A DNA stretch of 64,000 nucleotides from Lamellibrachia columna (GCA_963662155.1 OY759263.1:10431040-10495039), one strand, 5' to 3'; shown: positions 33,101 through 48,100, counted from the first letter of the stretch. A program made the numbers and translations. Notes: generated by a model from the sequence alone, not told the origin.

Positions 33101-36100
33101 CCGCCACAGTTGTTGTTGCTTCGGCAGTAGTTGTGTCCTCTGCCACAGTGGTGGTTTCCTCAGCAGTTGTTGTGTCCATCACAGTTGTTGTTGTTTCGGC
33201 AGTAGTTGTGTCCTCTGCCACTGTGGTGGATTCATCAGCAGTTGTTGTGTCTGACAAAGTTGTTGCTTCGACAGTAGTTGTGTCCTCTGCCACTGTGGTG
33301 GTTTCATCAGCAGTTGTCGTGTCCGCCACAGTTGTTGTTGCTTCGGCAGTAGTTGTGTCCTCTGCCACAGTGGTGGTTTCATCAGCAGTTGTTGTGTCTG
33401 ACACAGTTGTTGTTGCATCGGCAGTAGTTGTGTCATCTGCCACTGTGGTGGTTTCATCAGCAGTTGTCGTGTCTGCCACAGTTGTTGTTGCTTCGGCAGT
33501 AGTTGTGTCCTCTGCCACTGTGGTGGATTCATCAGCAGTTGTTGTGTCTGACAAAGTTGTTGCTTCGACAGTAGTTGTGTCCTCTGCCACTGTGGTGGTT
33601 TCATCAGCAGTTGTCGTGTCCGCCACAGTTGTTGTTTCTTCGGCAGTAGTTGTGTCCTCTGCCACTGTGGTGGTTTCATCAGCAGTTGTTGTGTCCGTCA
33701 CAGTTGTTGCTTCGACAGTAGTTGTGTCCTCTGCCACTGTGGTGGTTTCATCAATAGTTGTTGTGTCTGCCACAGTTGTTGCTTCGCCAGTAGTTGTGTC
33801 CTCTGCCACTGTGGTGGTTTCATCAACAGTTGTCGTTTCTGACACAGTTGTTGTTGCTTCGGCAGTAGATGTGTCCTCTGCCACTGTGGTGGTTTCATCA
33901 GCATTTGTAGTGTCCGCCACAGTTGTTGCTTCGGCAGTAGTTGTGTCCTCTGCCACAGTGGTGGTTTCCTCAGCAGTTGTTGTGTCCATCACAGTTGTTG
34001 TTGTTTCGGCAGTAGTTGTGTCCTCTGCCACTGTGGTGGTTTCATCAGAAGTTGTTGTGTCCGGCACAGTTGTTGCTTCGACAGTAGTTGTGTCCTCTGC
34101 CACTGTGGTGGTTTCATCAGCAGTTGTTGTGTCCGACACAGCTGTTGTTGCTTCGACAGTAGTTGTGTCCTCTGCCACTGTGGTGGTTTCATCAACAGTT
34201 GTCGTGTCCGCCACAGTTGTTGTTGCTTCGGCAGTAGTTGTGTCCTCTGCCACTGTGGTGGTTTCATCAGCAGTTGTCGTGTCCACCACAGTTGTTGCTT
34301 CGGCAGTAGTTGTGTCCTCTGACACTGTGGTGGTTTCATCAGCAGTTGTCGTGTCTGCCACAGTTGTTGCTTCGCCAGTAGTTGTGTCCTCTGCCACTGT
34401 GGTGGTTTCATCAGCAGTTGTCGTGTCTGCCAGAGTTGTTGCTTCGCCAGTAGTTGTGTCCTCTGCCACAGTGGTGGTTTCATCAACAGTTGTCATGTCT
34501 GCCACAGTTGTTGTTGCTTCGGCAGTAGTTGTGTCCTCTGCCACTGTGGTGGTTTCATCAGCAGTTGTTGTGTCCTGCACAGTTGTTGTTGCTTCGACAG
34601 TAGTTGTGTCCTCTGCAACAGTGGTGGTTTCATCAACAGTGGTCGTGTCCGCCACAGTTGTTGTTGCTTCGGCAGTAGTTGTGTCCTCTGCCACTGTGGT
34701 GGTTTCATCAGCAGTTGTCGTGTCCACCACAGTTGTTGCTTCGGCAGTAGTTGTGTCCTCTGCCATTGTGGTGGTTTCATCAGCAGTTGTTGTGTCCGAC
34801 ACAGCTGTTGTTGCTTCGACAGTAGTTGTGTCCTCTGCCACTGTGGTGGTTTTATCAGCAGTTGTTGTGTCCGACAAAGTTGTTGTTGCTTCGGCAGTAG
34901 TTGTGTCCTCTACAACAGTGGTGGTTTCATCAGCAGTTGTTGTGTCCACCACAGTTGTTGCTTCAGCAGTAGTTGTGTCCTCTGCCATTGTGGTGGTTTC
35001 ATCAGCAGTTGTTGTGTCCGACACAGTAGTTGTTGCTTCGGCAGTAGTTGTGTACTCTGCCACAGTGGTGGTTTCATCAGCAGTTGTCGTGTCCACCACA
35101 GTTGTTGTTGCTTCGGCAGTAGTTGTGTCCTCTGCCACTGTGGTGGTTTCATCAGCAGTTGTTGTGTCCGGCACAGTTGTTGCTTCGACAGAAGTTGTGT
35201 CCTCTGCCACTGTGGTGGTTTCATCAGCAGTTGTTGTGTCTGCCACAGTTGTTGTTGCTTCGGCAGTAGTTGTGTCCTCTGCCACTGTGGTGGTTTCATC
35301 AGCAGTTGTCGTGTCCGCCACAGTTGTTGTTGCTTCGGCAGTAGTTGTGTCCTCTGCCACTGTGGTGGTTTCATCAACAGTTGTCGTGTCCGCCACAGTT
35401 GTTGTTGCTTCGACAGTAGTTGTGTCCTCTGCCACTGTGGTGGTTTCATCAACAGTTGTCGTGTCCGCCACAGTTGTTGTTGCTTCGACAGTAGTTGTGT
35501 CCTCTGCCACTGTGGTGGTTTCATCAGCAGTTGTTGTGTCTGCCACAGTTGTTGTTGCTTCGGCAGTAGTTGTGTCCTCTGCCACTGTGGTGGTTTCATC
35601 AACAGTTGTCGTGTCCGCCACAGTTGTTGTTGCTTCGACAGTAGTTGTGTCCTCTGCCACTGTGGTGGTTTCATCAGCAGTTGTTGTGTCTGCCACAGTT
35701 GTTGTTGCTTCGGCAGTAGTTGTGTCCTCTGCCACTGTGGTGGTTTCATCAGCAGTTGTTGTGTCCGGCACAGTTGTTGCTTCGACAGAAGTTGTGTCCT
35801 CTGCCACTGTGGTGGTTTCATCAGCAGTTGTTGTGTCCGACACAGTTGTTGTTGCATCGGCAGTAGTTGTGTCATCTGCCACTGTGGTGGTTTCATCAAC
35901 AGTTGTCGTGTCCGCCACAGTTGTTGTTGCTTCGGCAGTAGATGTGTCCTCTGCCACTGTGGTGGTTTCATCAACAGTTGTCGTTTCTGACACAGTTGTT
36001 GTTGCTTCGGCAGTAGTTTTGTCCTCTGCCACTGTGGTGGTTTCATCAGAAGTTGTTGTGTCCATCACAGTTGTTGTTGTTTCGGCAGTAGTTGTGACCT

Positions 36101-39100
36101 CTGCCACTGTGGTGGTTTCATCAGAAGTTATTGTGTCCGGCACAGTTGTTGCTTCGACAGTAGTTGTATCCTCTGCCACTGTGGTGGTTTCATCAGCAGT
36201 TGTTGTGTCCGACACAGCTGTTGTTGCTTCGACAGTAGTTGTGTCCTCTGCCACTGTGGTGGTTTCATCAACAGTTGTCGTGTCCGCCACAGTTGTTGTT
36301 GCTTCGGCAGTAGTTGTGTCCTCTGCCACTGTGGTGGTTTCATCAGCAGTTGTCGTGTCCACCACAGTTGTTGCTTCGGCAGTAGTTGTGTCCTCTGCCA
36401 CTGTGGTGGTTTCATCAGCAGTTGTCGTGTCTGCCACAGTTGTTGCTTCGCCAGTAGTTGTCTCCTCTGCCACTGTGGTGGTTTCATCAGCAGTTGTCGT
36501 GTCCACCACAGTTGTTGCTTCAGCAGTAGTTGTGTCTTCTGCCACAGTGGTGGTTTCATCAGCAGTTGTTGTGTCCGGCACAGTTGTTCTTGCTTCGACA
36601 GTAGTTGTGTCCTCTGCCACTGTGGTGGTTTCATCAACAGTGGTCGTGTCCGCCACAGTTGTTGTTGCTTCGGCAGTAGTTGTGTCCTCTGCCACTGTGG
36701 TGGTTTCATCAGCAGTTGTTGTGTCCGGCACAGTTGTTGCTTCAGCAGTAGTTGTGTCCTCTGCCATTGTGGTGGTTTCATCAGCAGTTGTTGTGTCTGC
36801 CACAGTTGTTGTTGCTTCGGCAGTAGTTGTGTCCTCTGCCACAGTGGTGGTTTCATCAGCAGTTGTTGTGTCCGACACAGTTGTTGTTGCTTCGGCTGTA
36901 GTTGTGTCCTCTGCCACTGTGGTGGTTTCATCAACAGTTGTCGTGTCCGCCACAGTTGTTGTTGCTTCGGCAGTAGTTGTGTCCTCTGCCACTGTGGTGG
37001 TTTCATCAGCAGTTGTCGTGTCCACCACAGTTGTTGCTTCGGCAGTAGTTGTGTCCTCTACAACAGTGGTGGTTTCATCAGCAGTTGTTGTGTCCGGCAC
37101 AGTTGTTGCTTCGGCAGTAGTTGTGTCCTCTTCCACTGTGGTGGTTTCATCAGCAGTTGTTGTGTCCGACACAGTTGTTGTTGCTTCGGCAGTAGTTGTG
37201 TCCTCTGCCACAGTGGTGGTTTCATCAGCAGTTGTTGTGTCCGACACAGTTGTTGTTGCTTCGGCTGTAGTTGTGTCCTCTGCCACTGTGGTGGTTTCAT
37301 CAACAGTTGTCGTGTCCGCCACAGTTGTTGTTGCTTCGGCAGTAGTTGTGTCATCTGCCACTGTGGTGGTTTCATCAGCAGTTGTTGTGTCCGACACAGT
37401 TGTTCTTGCTTCGGCAGTAGTTGTTTCCTCTGCTACGGTGGTGGTTTCATAAGCAGTTGTCGTGTCTGCCACAGTTGTTGCTTCGCCAGTAGTTGTCTCC
37501 TCTGCCACTGTGGTGGTTTCATCAGCAGTTGTTGTGTCCGACACAGCTGTTGTTGCTTCGACAGTAGTTGTGTCCTCTGCAACTGTGGTGGTTTCATCAG
37601 CAGTTGTTGTGTCCGACAAAGTTGTTGTTGCTTCGGCAGTAGTTGTGTCCTCTACAACAGTGGTGGTTTCATCAGCAGTTGTTGTGTCCAGCACAGTTGT
37701 TGCTTCAGCAGTAGTTGTGTCCTCTGCCATTGTGGTGGTTTCATCAGCAGTTGTTGTGTCCGACACAGCTGTTGTTGCTTCGAAAGTAGTTGTGTCCTCT
37801 GCCACTGTGGTGGTTTTATCAGCAGTTGTTGTGTCCGACAAAGTTGTTGTTGCTTCGGCAGTAGTTGTGTCCTCTACAACAGTGGTGGTTTCATCAGCAG
37901 TTGTTGTGTCCGGCACAGTTGTTGCTTCAGCAGTAGTTGTGTCCTCTGCCATTGTGGTGGTTTCATCAGCAGTTGTTGTGTCCGACACAGTTGTTGTTGC
38001 TTCGGCAGTAGTTGTGTCCTCTGCCACTGTGGTGGTTTCATCAACAGTTGTCGTGTCCGCCACAGTTGTTGTTGCTTCGGCAGTAGTTGTGTCCTCTGCC
38101 ACTGTGGTGGTTTCATCAGCAGTTGTCGTGTCCACCACAGTTGTTGCTTCGGCAGTAGTTGTGTCCTCTGCCACTGTGGTGGTTTCATCAGCAGTTGTCG
38201 TGTCTGCCACAGTTGTTGCTTCGCCAGTAGTTGTCTCCTCTGCCACTGTGGTGGTTTCATCAGCAGTTGTCGTGTCCACCACAGTTGTTGCTTCGGCAGT
38301 AGTTGTGTCTTCTGCCACAGTGGTGGTTTCATCAGCAGTTGTTGTGTCCGGCACAGTTGTTCTTGCTTCGACAGTAGTTGTGTCCTCTGCCACAGTGGTG
38401 GTTTCATCAACAGTGGTCGTGTCCGCCACAGTTGTTGTTGCTTCGGCAGTAGTTGTGTCCTCTGCCACTGTGGTGGTTTCATCAGCAGTGGTCGTGTCCG
38501 GCACAGTTGTTGCTTCGGCAGTAGTTGTGTCCTCTACAACAGTGGTGGTTTCATCAGCAGTTGTTGTGTCCGGCACAGTTGTTGCTTCAGCAGTAGTTGT
38601 GTCCTCTGCCATTGTGGTGGTTTCATCAGCAGTTGTTGTGTCTGCCACAGTTGTTGTTGCTTCGGCAGTAGTTGTGTCCTCTGCCACAGTGGTGGTTTCA
38701 TCAGCAGTTGTTGTGTCCGACACAGTTGTTGTTGCTTCGGCTGTAGTTGTGTCCTCTGCCACTGTGGTGGTTTCATCAACAGTTGTCGTGTCCGCCACAG
38801 ATGTTGTTGCTTCGGCAGTAGTTGTGTCCTCTGCCACTGTGGTGGTTTCATCAGCAGTTGTCGTGTCCACCACAGTTGTTGCTTCGGCAGTAGTTGTGTC
38901 CTCTACAACAGTGGTGGTTTCATCAGCAGTTGTTGTGTCCGGCACAGTTGTTGCTTCAGCAGTAGTTGTGTCCTCTGCCATTGTGGTGGTTTCATCAGCA
39001 GTTGTTGTGTCCGACACAGTTGTTGTTGCTTCGGCAGTAATTGTGTCCTCTGCCACAGTGGTTGTTTCATCAACAGTTGTCGTGTCCGCCACAGTTGTTG

Positions 39101-42100
39101 TTGCTTCGGCAGTAGTTGTGTCCTCTGCCACTGTGGTGGTTTCATCAACAGTTGTCTTGTCCGCCACAGTTGTTGTTGCTTCGGCAGTAGTTGTGTCCTC
39201 TGCCACAGTGGTGGTTTCATCAACAGTTGTCGTGTCCGCCACAGTTGTTGTTGCTTCAGCAGTAGTTGTGTCCTCTGCCACTGCGGTGGTTTTATCAGCA
39301 GTTGGTGTGTCCGACACAGTTGTTGTTGCTTCGGCAGTAGTTGATTCCTCTGCCACAGTGGTGGTTTCATCATCAGTTGTCGTGTCCGGCACAGTTGTTG
39401 CTTCAGCAGTAGTTGTGTCCTCTGCCATTGTGGTGGTTTCATCAGCAGCTGTTGTGTCCGACACAGTTGTTGTTGCTTCGGCAGTAGTTGTGTCCTCTGC
39501 CACAGTGGTTGTTTCATCAACAGTTGTCGTGTCCGCCACAGTTGTTGTTGCTTCGGCAGTAGTTGTGTCATCTGCCGCTGTGGTGGTTTCATCAGCAGTT
39601 GTCGTGTCCGACACAGTTGTTGTTGCTTCGGCAATAGTTGTGTCCTCTGCTACTGTGGTGGTTTCATCAGCAGTTGTCGTGTCCACCACAGTTGTTGCTT
39701 CGGCAGTAGTTGTGTCCTCTGCCACTGTGGTGGTTTCATCAGCAGTTGTCGTGTCTGCCACAGTTGTTGCTTCGCCAGTAGTTGTGTCCTCTGCCACAGT
39801 GGTGGTTTCATCAACAGTTGTCGTGTCTGCCACAGTTGTTGTTGCTTCGGCAGTAGTTGTATCCTCTGCCACTGTGGTGGTTTCATCAGCAGTTGTTGTG
39901 TCCGACACAGTTGTTGTTGCTTCGGCAGTAGTTGTGTCCTCTGCCACTGTGGTGGTTTCATCAACAGTTGTCGTGTCCGCCACAGTTGTTGTTGCTTCGG
40001 CAGTAGTTGTGTCATCTCCAACTGTGGTGGTTTCATCAACAGTTGTCGTGTCCGCCACAGTTGTTGTTGCTTCGGCAGTAGTTGTGTCATCTGCCACTGT
40101 GGTGGTTTCATCAGCAGTTGTTGTGTCCGACACAGTTGTTGTTGCTTCGGCAGTAGTTGTGTCCTCTGCAACAGTGGTGGTTTCATCAGCAGTTGTTGTG
40201 TCTGTCTCAGTTGTTGCTTCGGCAGTAGTTGTGTCCTCTGCCACTGCGGTGGTTTCATCAGCAGTTGGTGTGTCCGACACAGTTGTTGTTGCTTCAGCAG
40301 TAGTTGAGTCCTCTGCCACAGTGGTGGTTTCATCAACAGTTGTCGTGTCCGCCACAGTTGTTGTTGCTTCGGCAGTAGTTGTGTCCTGTGCCACTGTGGT
40401 GGTTTCATCAGCAGTTGTTGTGTCCGACACAGTTGTTGTTGCATTGGCAGTAGTTGTGTCATCTGCCACTGTGGTGGTTTCATCAGCAGTTGTTGTATCC
40501 GACACAGTTGTTGTTGCTTCGGCAGTAGTTGTGTCCTCTGCCACTGTAGTGGTTTCATCAGCAGTTGTCGTGTCTGCCACAGTTGTTGCTTTGGCAGTAG
40601 TTGTGTCCTCTGCCACTGTGGTGGTTTCATCAGCAGTTGTCGTGTCTGCCACAGTTGTTGCTTCGCCAGTAGTTGTGTCCTCTGCCACAGTAGTGGTTTC
40701 ATCAACAGTTGTCGAGTCTGCCACAGTTGTTGCTTCAGCACTAGTTGTGTCCTCTGCCACAGTCGTGGTTTCATCAGCAGTTGTAGTGTCCGCCACAGTT
40801 GTTGTTGCTTCGACAGTAGTTGTGTCCTCTACCACAGTGGTGGTTTCATCAGCAGTTGTTGTGTCCGACACAGTTGTTGTTGCTTCGGCAGCAGTTGTGT
40901 CCTCTGTCACTGTGGTTGTTTCATCAGCAGTTGTTGTGTCCAGCACAGTTGTTGTTGCTTCTGCTGTAGTTGTGTAATCTGCCACAGTGGTGGTTTCATC
41001 AGCAGTTGTCGTGTCTGCCACAGTTGTTGTTGCTTCGGCAGTAGTTGTGTCCTCTGGCACTGTGGTGGTTTCATCAACAGTTGTCGTGTCTGCCACAGTT
41101 GTTGTTGCTTCGACAGTAGTTGTGTCCTCTGCCACTGTGGTGGTTTCATCAGCAGTTGTTGTGTCCGACACAGTTGTTGTTGCTTCGGCAGCAGTTGTGT
41201 CCTCTGCCACTGTAGTTGTTTCATCAGCAGTTGTTGTGTCCAGCACAGTTGTTGTTGCTTCTGCAGTAGTTGTGTAATCTGCCACAGTGGTGGTTTCATC
41301 AGCAGTTGTTGTGTCCGACACAGTTGTTGTTGCTTCGACAGTAGTTGTGTCCTCTGCCACTGTGGTGGTTTCATCAACAGTTGTCGTGTCCGCCACAGTT
41401 GTTGTTGCTTCGGCAGTAGTTGTGTCATCTGCCACTGTGGTGGTTTCATCAGCAGTTGTTGTGTCCGACACAGTTGTTGTTGCTTCGGCAGTAGTTGTGT
41501 CCTCTGCTACGGTGGTGGTTTCATAAGCAGTTGTCGTGTCTGCCACAGTTGTTGCTTCACCAGTAGTTGTCTCCTCTGCCAGTGTGGTGGTTTCATCAGC
41601 AGTTGTCGTGTCCACCACAGTTGTTGCTTCGGCAGTAGTTGTGTCCTCTACAACAGTGGTGGTTTCATCAGCAGTTGTTGTGTCCACCACAGTTGTTGCT
41701 TCGGCAGTAGTTGTGTCCTCTGCCACTGTCGTGGTTTCATCAGCAGTTGTTGTGTCCGACACAGTTGTTGTTGCATCGGCAGTAGTTGTGTCATCTGCCA
41801 CTGTGGTGGTTTCATCAACAGTTGTCGTGTCTGCCACAGTTGTTGTTGCTTCGACAGTAGTTGTGTCGTCTGTCACTGTGGTGGTTTCATCAGCATATGT
41901 AGTGTCCACCACAGTTGTTGCTTCGGCAGTAGTTGTGTCCTCTACAACAGTGGTGGTTTCATCAGCAGTTGTTGTGTCCGGCACAGTTGTTGCTTCGGCA
42001 GTAGTTGTGTCCTCTGCTACTGTCGTGGTTTCATCAGCAGTTGTTGTGTCCGACACTGTTGTTGTTGCTTCGGCAGTAGTTGTGTCCTCTGCTACTGTCA

Positions 42101-45100
42101 TGGTTTCATCAGCAGTTGTTGTGTCCGGCACAGTTGTTATTGCTTCGACAGTAGTTGTGTCCTCTGCCACAGTGGTGGTTTCATCAACAGTGGTCGTGTC
42201 CGCCACAGTTGTTGTTTCTTCGGCAGTAGTTTTGTCTTCTGCCAATGTGGTGGTTTCATCAGCAGTTGTCGTGTCCACCACAGTTGTTGCTTCGGCAGTA
42301 GTTGTGTCCTCTACAACAGCGGTGGTTTCATCAGCAGTTGTTGTGTCCGGCACAGTTGTTATTGCTTCGGCAGTAGTTGTGTCCTCTGCCACTGTGGTGG
42401 TTTCATCAGCAGTTGTTGTGTCCGACACAGTTGTTGTTGCTTCGGCAGTAGTTGTGTCCTCTGCCACTGTGGTGGTTTCATCAACAGTTGTCGTGTCCGC
42501 CACAGTTGTTGTTGCTTCGGCAGTAGTTGTGTCATCTGCCACTGTGGTGGTTTCATCAGCAGTTGTTGTGTCCGACACAATTGTTGTTGCTTCGGCAGTA
42601 GTTGTGTCCTCTGCTACGGTGGTGGTTTCATAAGCAGTTGTCGTGTCTGCCACAGTTGTTGCTTCGCCAGTAGTTGTCTCCTCTGCCAGTGTGGTGGTTT
42701 CATCAGCAGTTGTCGTGTCCACCACAGTTGTTGCTTCGGCAGTAGTTGTGTCCTCTACAACAGTGGTGGTTTCATCAGCAGTTGTTGTGTCCACCACAGT
42801 TGTTGCTTCGGCAGTAGTTGTGTCCTCTGCCACTGTCGTGGTTTCATCAGCCGTTGTCGTGTCCGCCACAGTTGTTGTTGCATCGGCAGTAGTTGTGTCA
42901 TCTGCCACTGTGGTGGTTTCATCAACAGTTGTCGTGTCTGCCACAGTTGTTGTTGCTTCGACAGTAGTTGTGTCGTCTGTCACTGTGGTGGTTTCATCAG
43001 CATTTGTAGTGTCCGCCACAGTTGCTGCTTCGGCAGTAGTTGTGTCCTCTGCCACAGTGGTGGTTTCATCAGCAGTTGTTGTGTCCATCACAGTTTTTGT
43101 TGTTTCGGCAGTAGTTGTGTCCTCTGGCACTGTGGTGGTTTCATCAGCAGTTGTTGTGTCCGGCACAGTTGTTGCTTCGACAGTAGTTGTGTCCTCTGCC
43201 ACTGTGGTGGTTTCATCAGCAGTTGTTGTGTCCGACACAGCTGTTGTTGCTTCGACAGTAGTTGTGTCCTCTGCCACTGTGGTGGTTTTATCAGCAGTTG
43301 TTGTGTCCGACAAAGTTGTTGTTGCTTCGGCAGTAGTTGTGTCCTCTACAACAGTGGTGGTTTCATCAGCAGTTGTTGTGTCCGGCACAGTTGTTGCTTC
43401 AGCAGTAGTTGTGTCCTCTGCCATTGTGGTGGTTTCATCACCAGTTGTTGTGTCCGACACAGCTGTTGTTGCTTCGACAGTAGTTGTGTCCTCTGCCACT
43501 GTGGTGGTTTTATCAGCAGTTGTTGTGTCCGACACAGTTGTTGTTGCTTCGGCAGTAGTTGTGTCCTCTGCCACAGTGGTTGTTTCATCAACAGTTGTCG
43601 TGTCCGCCACAGTTGTTGTTGCTGCGGCTGTAGTTGTGTCCTCTGCCACTGTGGTGGTTTTATCAACAGTTGTCTTGTCCGCCACAGTTGTTGTTGCTTC
43701 GGCAGTAGTTGTGTCATCTGCCGCTGTGGTGGTTTCATCAGCAGTTGTCGTGTCCGACACAGTTATTGTTGCTTCGGCAATAGTTGTGTCCTCTGCTACT
43801 GTGGTGGTTTCATCAGCAGTTGTCGTGTCCACCACAGTTGTTGCTTCGGCAGTAGTTGTGTCCTCTGCCACTGTGGTGGTTTCATCAGCAGTTGTCGTGT
43901 CTGTCACAGTTGTTGCTTCGCCAGTAGTTGTGTCCTCTGCCACAGTGGTGGTTTCATCAACAGTTGTCGTGTCCGGCACAGTTGTTGTTGCTTCGACAGT
44001 AGTTGTGTCCTCTGCCACAGTGGTGGTTTCATCAACAGTGGTCGTGTCCGCCACAGTTGTTGTTGCTTCGGCAGTAGTTGTGCCCTCTGCCACTGTGGTG
44101 GTTTCATCAGCAGTTGTCGTGTCCACCACAGTTGTTGCTTCGGCAGTAGTTGTGTCCTCTACAACAGTGGTGGTTTCATCAGCAGTTGTTGTGTCCGGCA
44201 CAGTTGTTGCTTCGGCAGTAGTTGTGTCCTCTGCCACTGTGGTGGTTTCATCAGCAGTTGTTGTGTCCGGCACAGTTGTTGTTGCTTCGGCAGTAGTTGT
44301 GTCCTCTGCCACAGTGGTGGTTTCATCAGCAGTTGTTGTGTCCGACACAGTTGTTGTTGCTTCGGCAGTAGTTGTGTCCTCTGCCACTGTGGTGGTTTCA
44401 TCAACAGTTGTCGTGTCCGCCACAGTTGTTGTTGCTTCGGCAGTAGTTGTGTCATCTGCCACAGTGGTGGTTTCATCAGCAGTTGTTGTGTCCGACACAG
44501 TTGTTGTTGCTTCGGCAGTAGTTGTGTCCTCTGCCACTGTGGTGGTTTCATCAACAGTTGTCGTGTCCGCCACAGTTGTTGTTGCTTCGGCAGTAGTTGT
44601 GTCATCTGCCACTGTGGTGGTTTCATCAGCAGTTGTTGTGTCCGACACAGTTGTTGTTGCTTCGGCAGTAGTTGTGTCCTCTGCTACGGTGGTGGTTTCA
44701 TAAGCAGTTGTCGTGTCTGCTACAGTTGTTGCTTCGCCAGTAGTTGTCTCCTCTGCCAGTGTGGTGGTTTCATCAGCAGTTGTCGTGTCCACCACAGTTG
44801 TTGCTTCGGCAGTAGTTGTGTCCTCTACAACAGTGGTGGTTTCATCAGCAGTTGTTGTGTCCACCACAGTTGTTGCTTCGGCAGTAGTTGTGTCCTCTGC
44901 CACTGTCGTGGTTTCATCAGCAGTTGTTGTGTCCGACACAGTTGTTGTTGCATCGGCAGTAGTTGTGTCATCTGCCACTGTGGTGGTTTCATCAACAGTT
45001 GTCGTGTCTGCCACAGTTGTTGTTGCTTCGACAGTAGTTGTGTCGTCTGTCACTGTGGTGGTTTCATCAGCATATGTAGTGTCCACCACAGTTGTTGCTT

Positions 45101-48100
45101 CGGCAGTAGTTGTGTCCTCTACAACAGTGGTGGTTTCATCAGCAGTTGTTGTGTCCGGCACAGTTGTTGCTTCGGCAGTAGTTGTGTCCTCTGCTACTGT
45201 CGTGGTTTCATCAGCAGTTGTTGTGTCCGACACTGTTGTTGTTGCTTCGGCAGTAGTTGTGTCCTCTGCTACTGTCATGGTTTCATCAGCAGTTGTTGTG
45301 TCCGGCACAGTTGTTATTGCTTCGGCAGTAGTTGTGTCCTCTGCCACAGTGGTGGTTTCATCAGCAGTTGTTGTGTCCGACACAGTTGTTGTTGCTTCGG
45401 CAGTAGTTGTGTCCTCTGCTACTGTCATGGTTTCATCAGCAGTTGTTGTGTCCGGCACAGTTGTTGCTTCGGCAGTAGTTGTGTCCTCTGCTACTGTCGT
45501 GGTTTCATCAGCAGTTGTTGTGTCCGACACTGTTGTTGTTGCTTCGGCAGTAATTGTGTCCTCTGCTACTGTCGTGGTTTCATCAGCAGTTGTTGTGTCC
45601 GACACAGCTGTTGTTGCTTCGACAGTAGTTGTGTCCTCTGCCACTGTGGTGGTTTTATCAGCAGTTGTTGTGTCCGACAAAGTTGTTGTTGCTTCGGCAG
45701 TAGTTGTGTCCTCTACAACAGTGGTGGTTTCATCAGCAGTTGTTGTGTCCGGCACAGTTGTTGCTTCAGCAGTAGTTGTGTCCTCTGCCATTGTGGTGGT
45801 TTCATCACCAGTTGTTGTGTCCGACACAGCTGTTGTTGCTTCGACAGTAGTTGTGTCCTCTGCCACTGTGGTGGTTTTATCAGCAGTTGTTGTGTCCGAC
45901 ACAGTTGTTGTTGCTTCGGCAGTAGTTGTGTCCTCTGCCACAGTGGTTGTTTCATCAACAGTTGTCGTGTCCGCCACAGTTGTTGTTGCTGCGGCTGTAG
46001 TTGTGTCCTCTGCCACTGTGGTGGTTTTATCAACAGTTGTCTTGTCCGCCACAGTTGTTGTTGCTTCGGCAGTAGTTGTGTCATCTGCCGCTGTGGTGGT
46101 TTCATCAGCAGTTGTCGTGTCCGACACAGTTATTGTTGCTTCGGCAATAGTTGTGTCCTCTGCTACTGTCGTGGTTTCATCAGCAGTTGTTGTGTCCGAC
46201 ACTGTTGTTGTTGCTTCGGCAGTAATTGTGTCCTCTGCCACTGTGGTGGTTTCATCAGCAGTTGTCGTGTCTGCCACAGTTGTTGCTTCGCCAGTAGTTG
46301 TGTCCTCTGCCACAGTGGTGGTTTCATCAACAGTTGTCGTGTCCGGCACAGTTGTTGTTGCTTCGACAGTAGTTGTGTCCTCTGCCACAGTGGTGGTTTC
46401 ATCAACAGTGGTCGTGTCCGCCACAGTTGTTGTTGCTTCGGCAGTAGTTGTGCCCTCTGCCACTGTGGTGGTTTCATCAGCAGTTGTCGTGTCCACCACA
46501 GTTGTTGCTTCGGCAGTAGTTGTGTCCTCTACAACAGTGGTGGTTTCATCAGCAGTTGTTGTGTCCGGCACAGTTGTTGCTTCGGCAGTAGTTGTGTCCT
46601 CTGCCACTGTGGTGGTTTCATCAGCAGTTGTTGTGTCCGGCACAGTTGTTGTTGCTTCGGCAGTAGTTGTGTCCTCTGCCACAGTGGTGGTTTCATCAGC
46701 AGTTGTTGTGTCCGACACAGTTGTTGTTGCTTCGGCAGTAGTTGTGTCCTCTGCCACTGTGGTGGTTTCATCAACAGTTGTCGTGTCCGCCACAGTTGTT
46801 GTTGCTTCGGCAGTAGTTGTGTCATCTGCCACAGTGGTGGTTTCATCAGCAGTTGTTGTGTCCGACACAGTTGTTGTTGCTTCGGCAGTAGTTGTGTCCT
46901 CTGCCACTGTGGTGGTTTCATCAACAGTTGTCGTGTCCGCCACAGTTGTTGTTGCTTCGGCAGTAGTTGTGTCATCTGCCACTGTGGTGGTTTCATCAGC
47001 AGTTGTTGTGTCCGACACAGTTGTTGTTGCTTCGGCAGTAGTTGTGTCCTCTGCTACGGTGGTGGTTTCATAAGCAGTTGTCGTGTCTGCCACAGTTGTT
47101 GCTTCGCCAGTAGTTGTCTCCTCTGCCAGTGTGGTGGTTTCATCAGCAGTTGTCGTGTCCACCACAGTTGTTGCTTCGGCAGTAGTTGTGTCCTCTACAA
47201 CAGTGGTGGTTTCATCAGCAGTTGTTGTGTCCACCACAGTTGTTGCTTCGGCAGTAGTTGTGTCCTCTGCCACTGTCGTGGTTTCATCAGCAGTTGTTGT
47301 GTCCGACACAGTTGTTGTTGCATCGGCAGTAGTTGTGTCATCTGCCACTGTGGTGGTTTCATCAACAGTTGTCGTGTCTGCCACAGTTGTTGTTGCTTCG
47401 ACAGTAGTTGTGTCGTCTGTCACTGTGGTGGTTTCATCAGCATATGTAGTGTCCACCACAGTTGTTGCTTCGGCAGTAGTTGTGTCCTCTACAACAGTGG
47501 TGGTTTCATCAGCAGTTGTTGTGTCCGGCACAGTTGTTGCTTCGGCAGTAGTTGTGTCCTCTGCTACTGTCGTGGTTTCATCAGCAGTTGTTGTGTCCGA
47601 CACTGTTGTTGTTGCTTCGGCAGTAGTTGTGTCCTCTGCTACTGTCATGGTTTCATCAGCAGTTGTTGTGTCCGGCACAGTTGTTATTGCTTCGGCAGTA
47701 GTTGTGTCCTCTGCCACAGTGGTGGTTTCATCAGCAGTTGTTGTGTCCGACACAGTTGTTGTTGCTTCGGCAGTAGTTGTGTCCTCTGCCACTGTGGTGG
47801 TTTCATCAACAGTTGTCGTGTCCGCCACAGTTGTTGTTGCTTCGGCAGTAGTTGTGTCATCTGCCACTGTGGTGGTTTCATCAGCAGTTGTTGTGTCCGA
47901 CACAGTTGTTGTTGCTTCGGCAGTAGTTGTGTCCTCTGCTACGGTGGTGGTTTCATAAGCAGTTGTCGTGTCTGCCACAGTTGTTGCTTCGCCAGTAGTT
48001 GTCTCCTCTGCCAGTGTGGTGGTTTCATCAGCAGTTGTCGTGTCCACCACAGTTGTTGCTTCGGCAGTAGTTGTGTCGTCTACAACAGTGGTGGTTTCAT

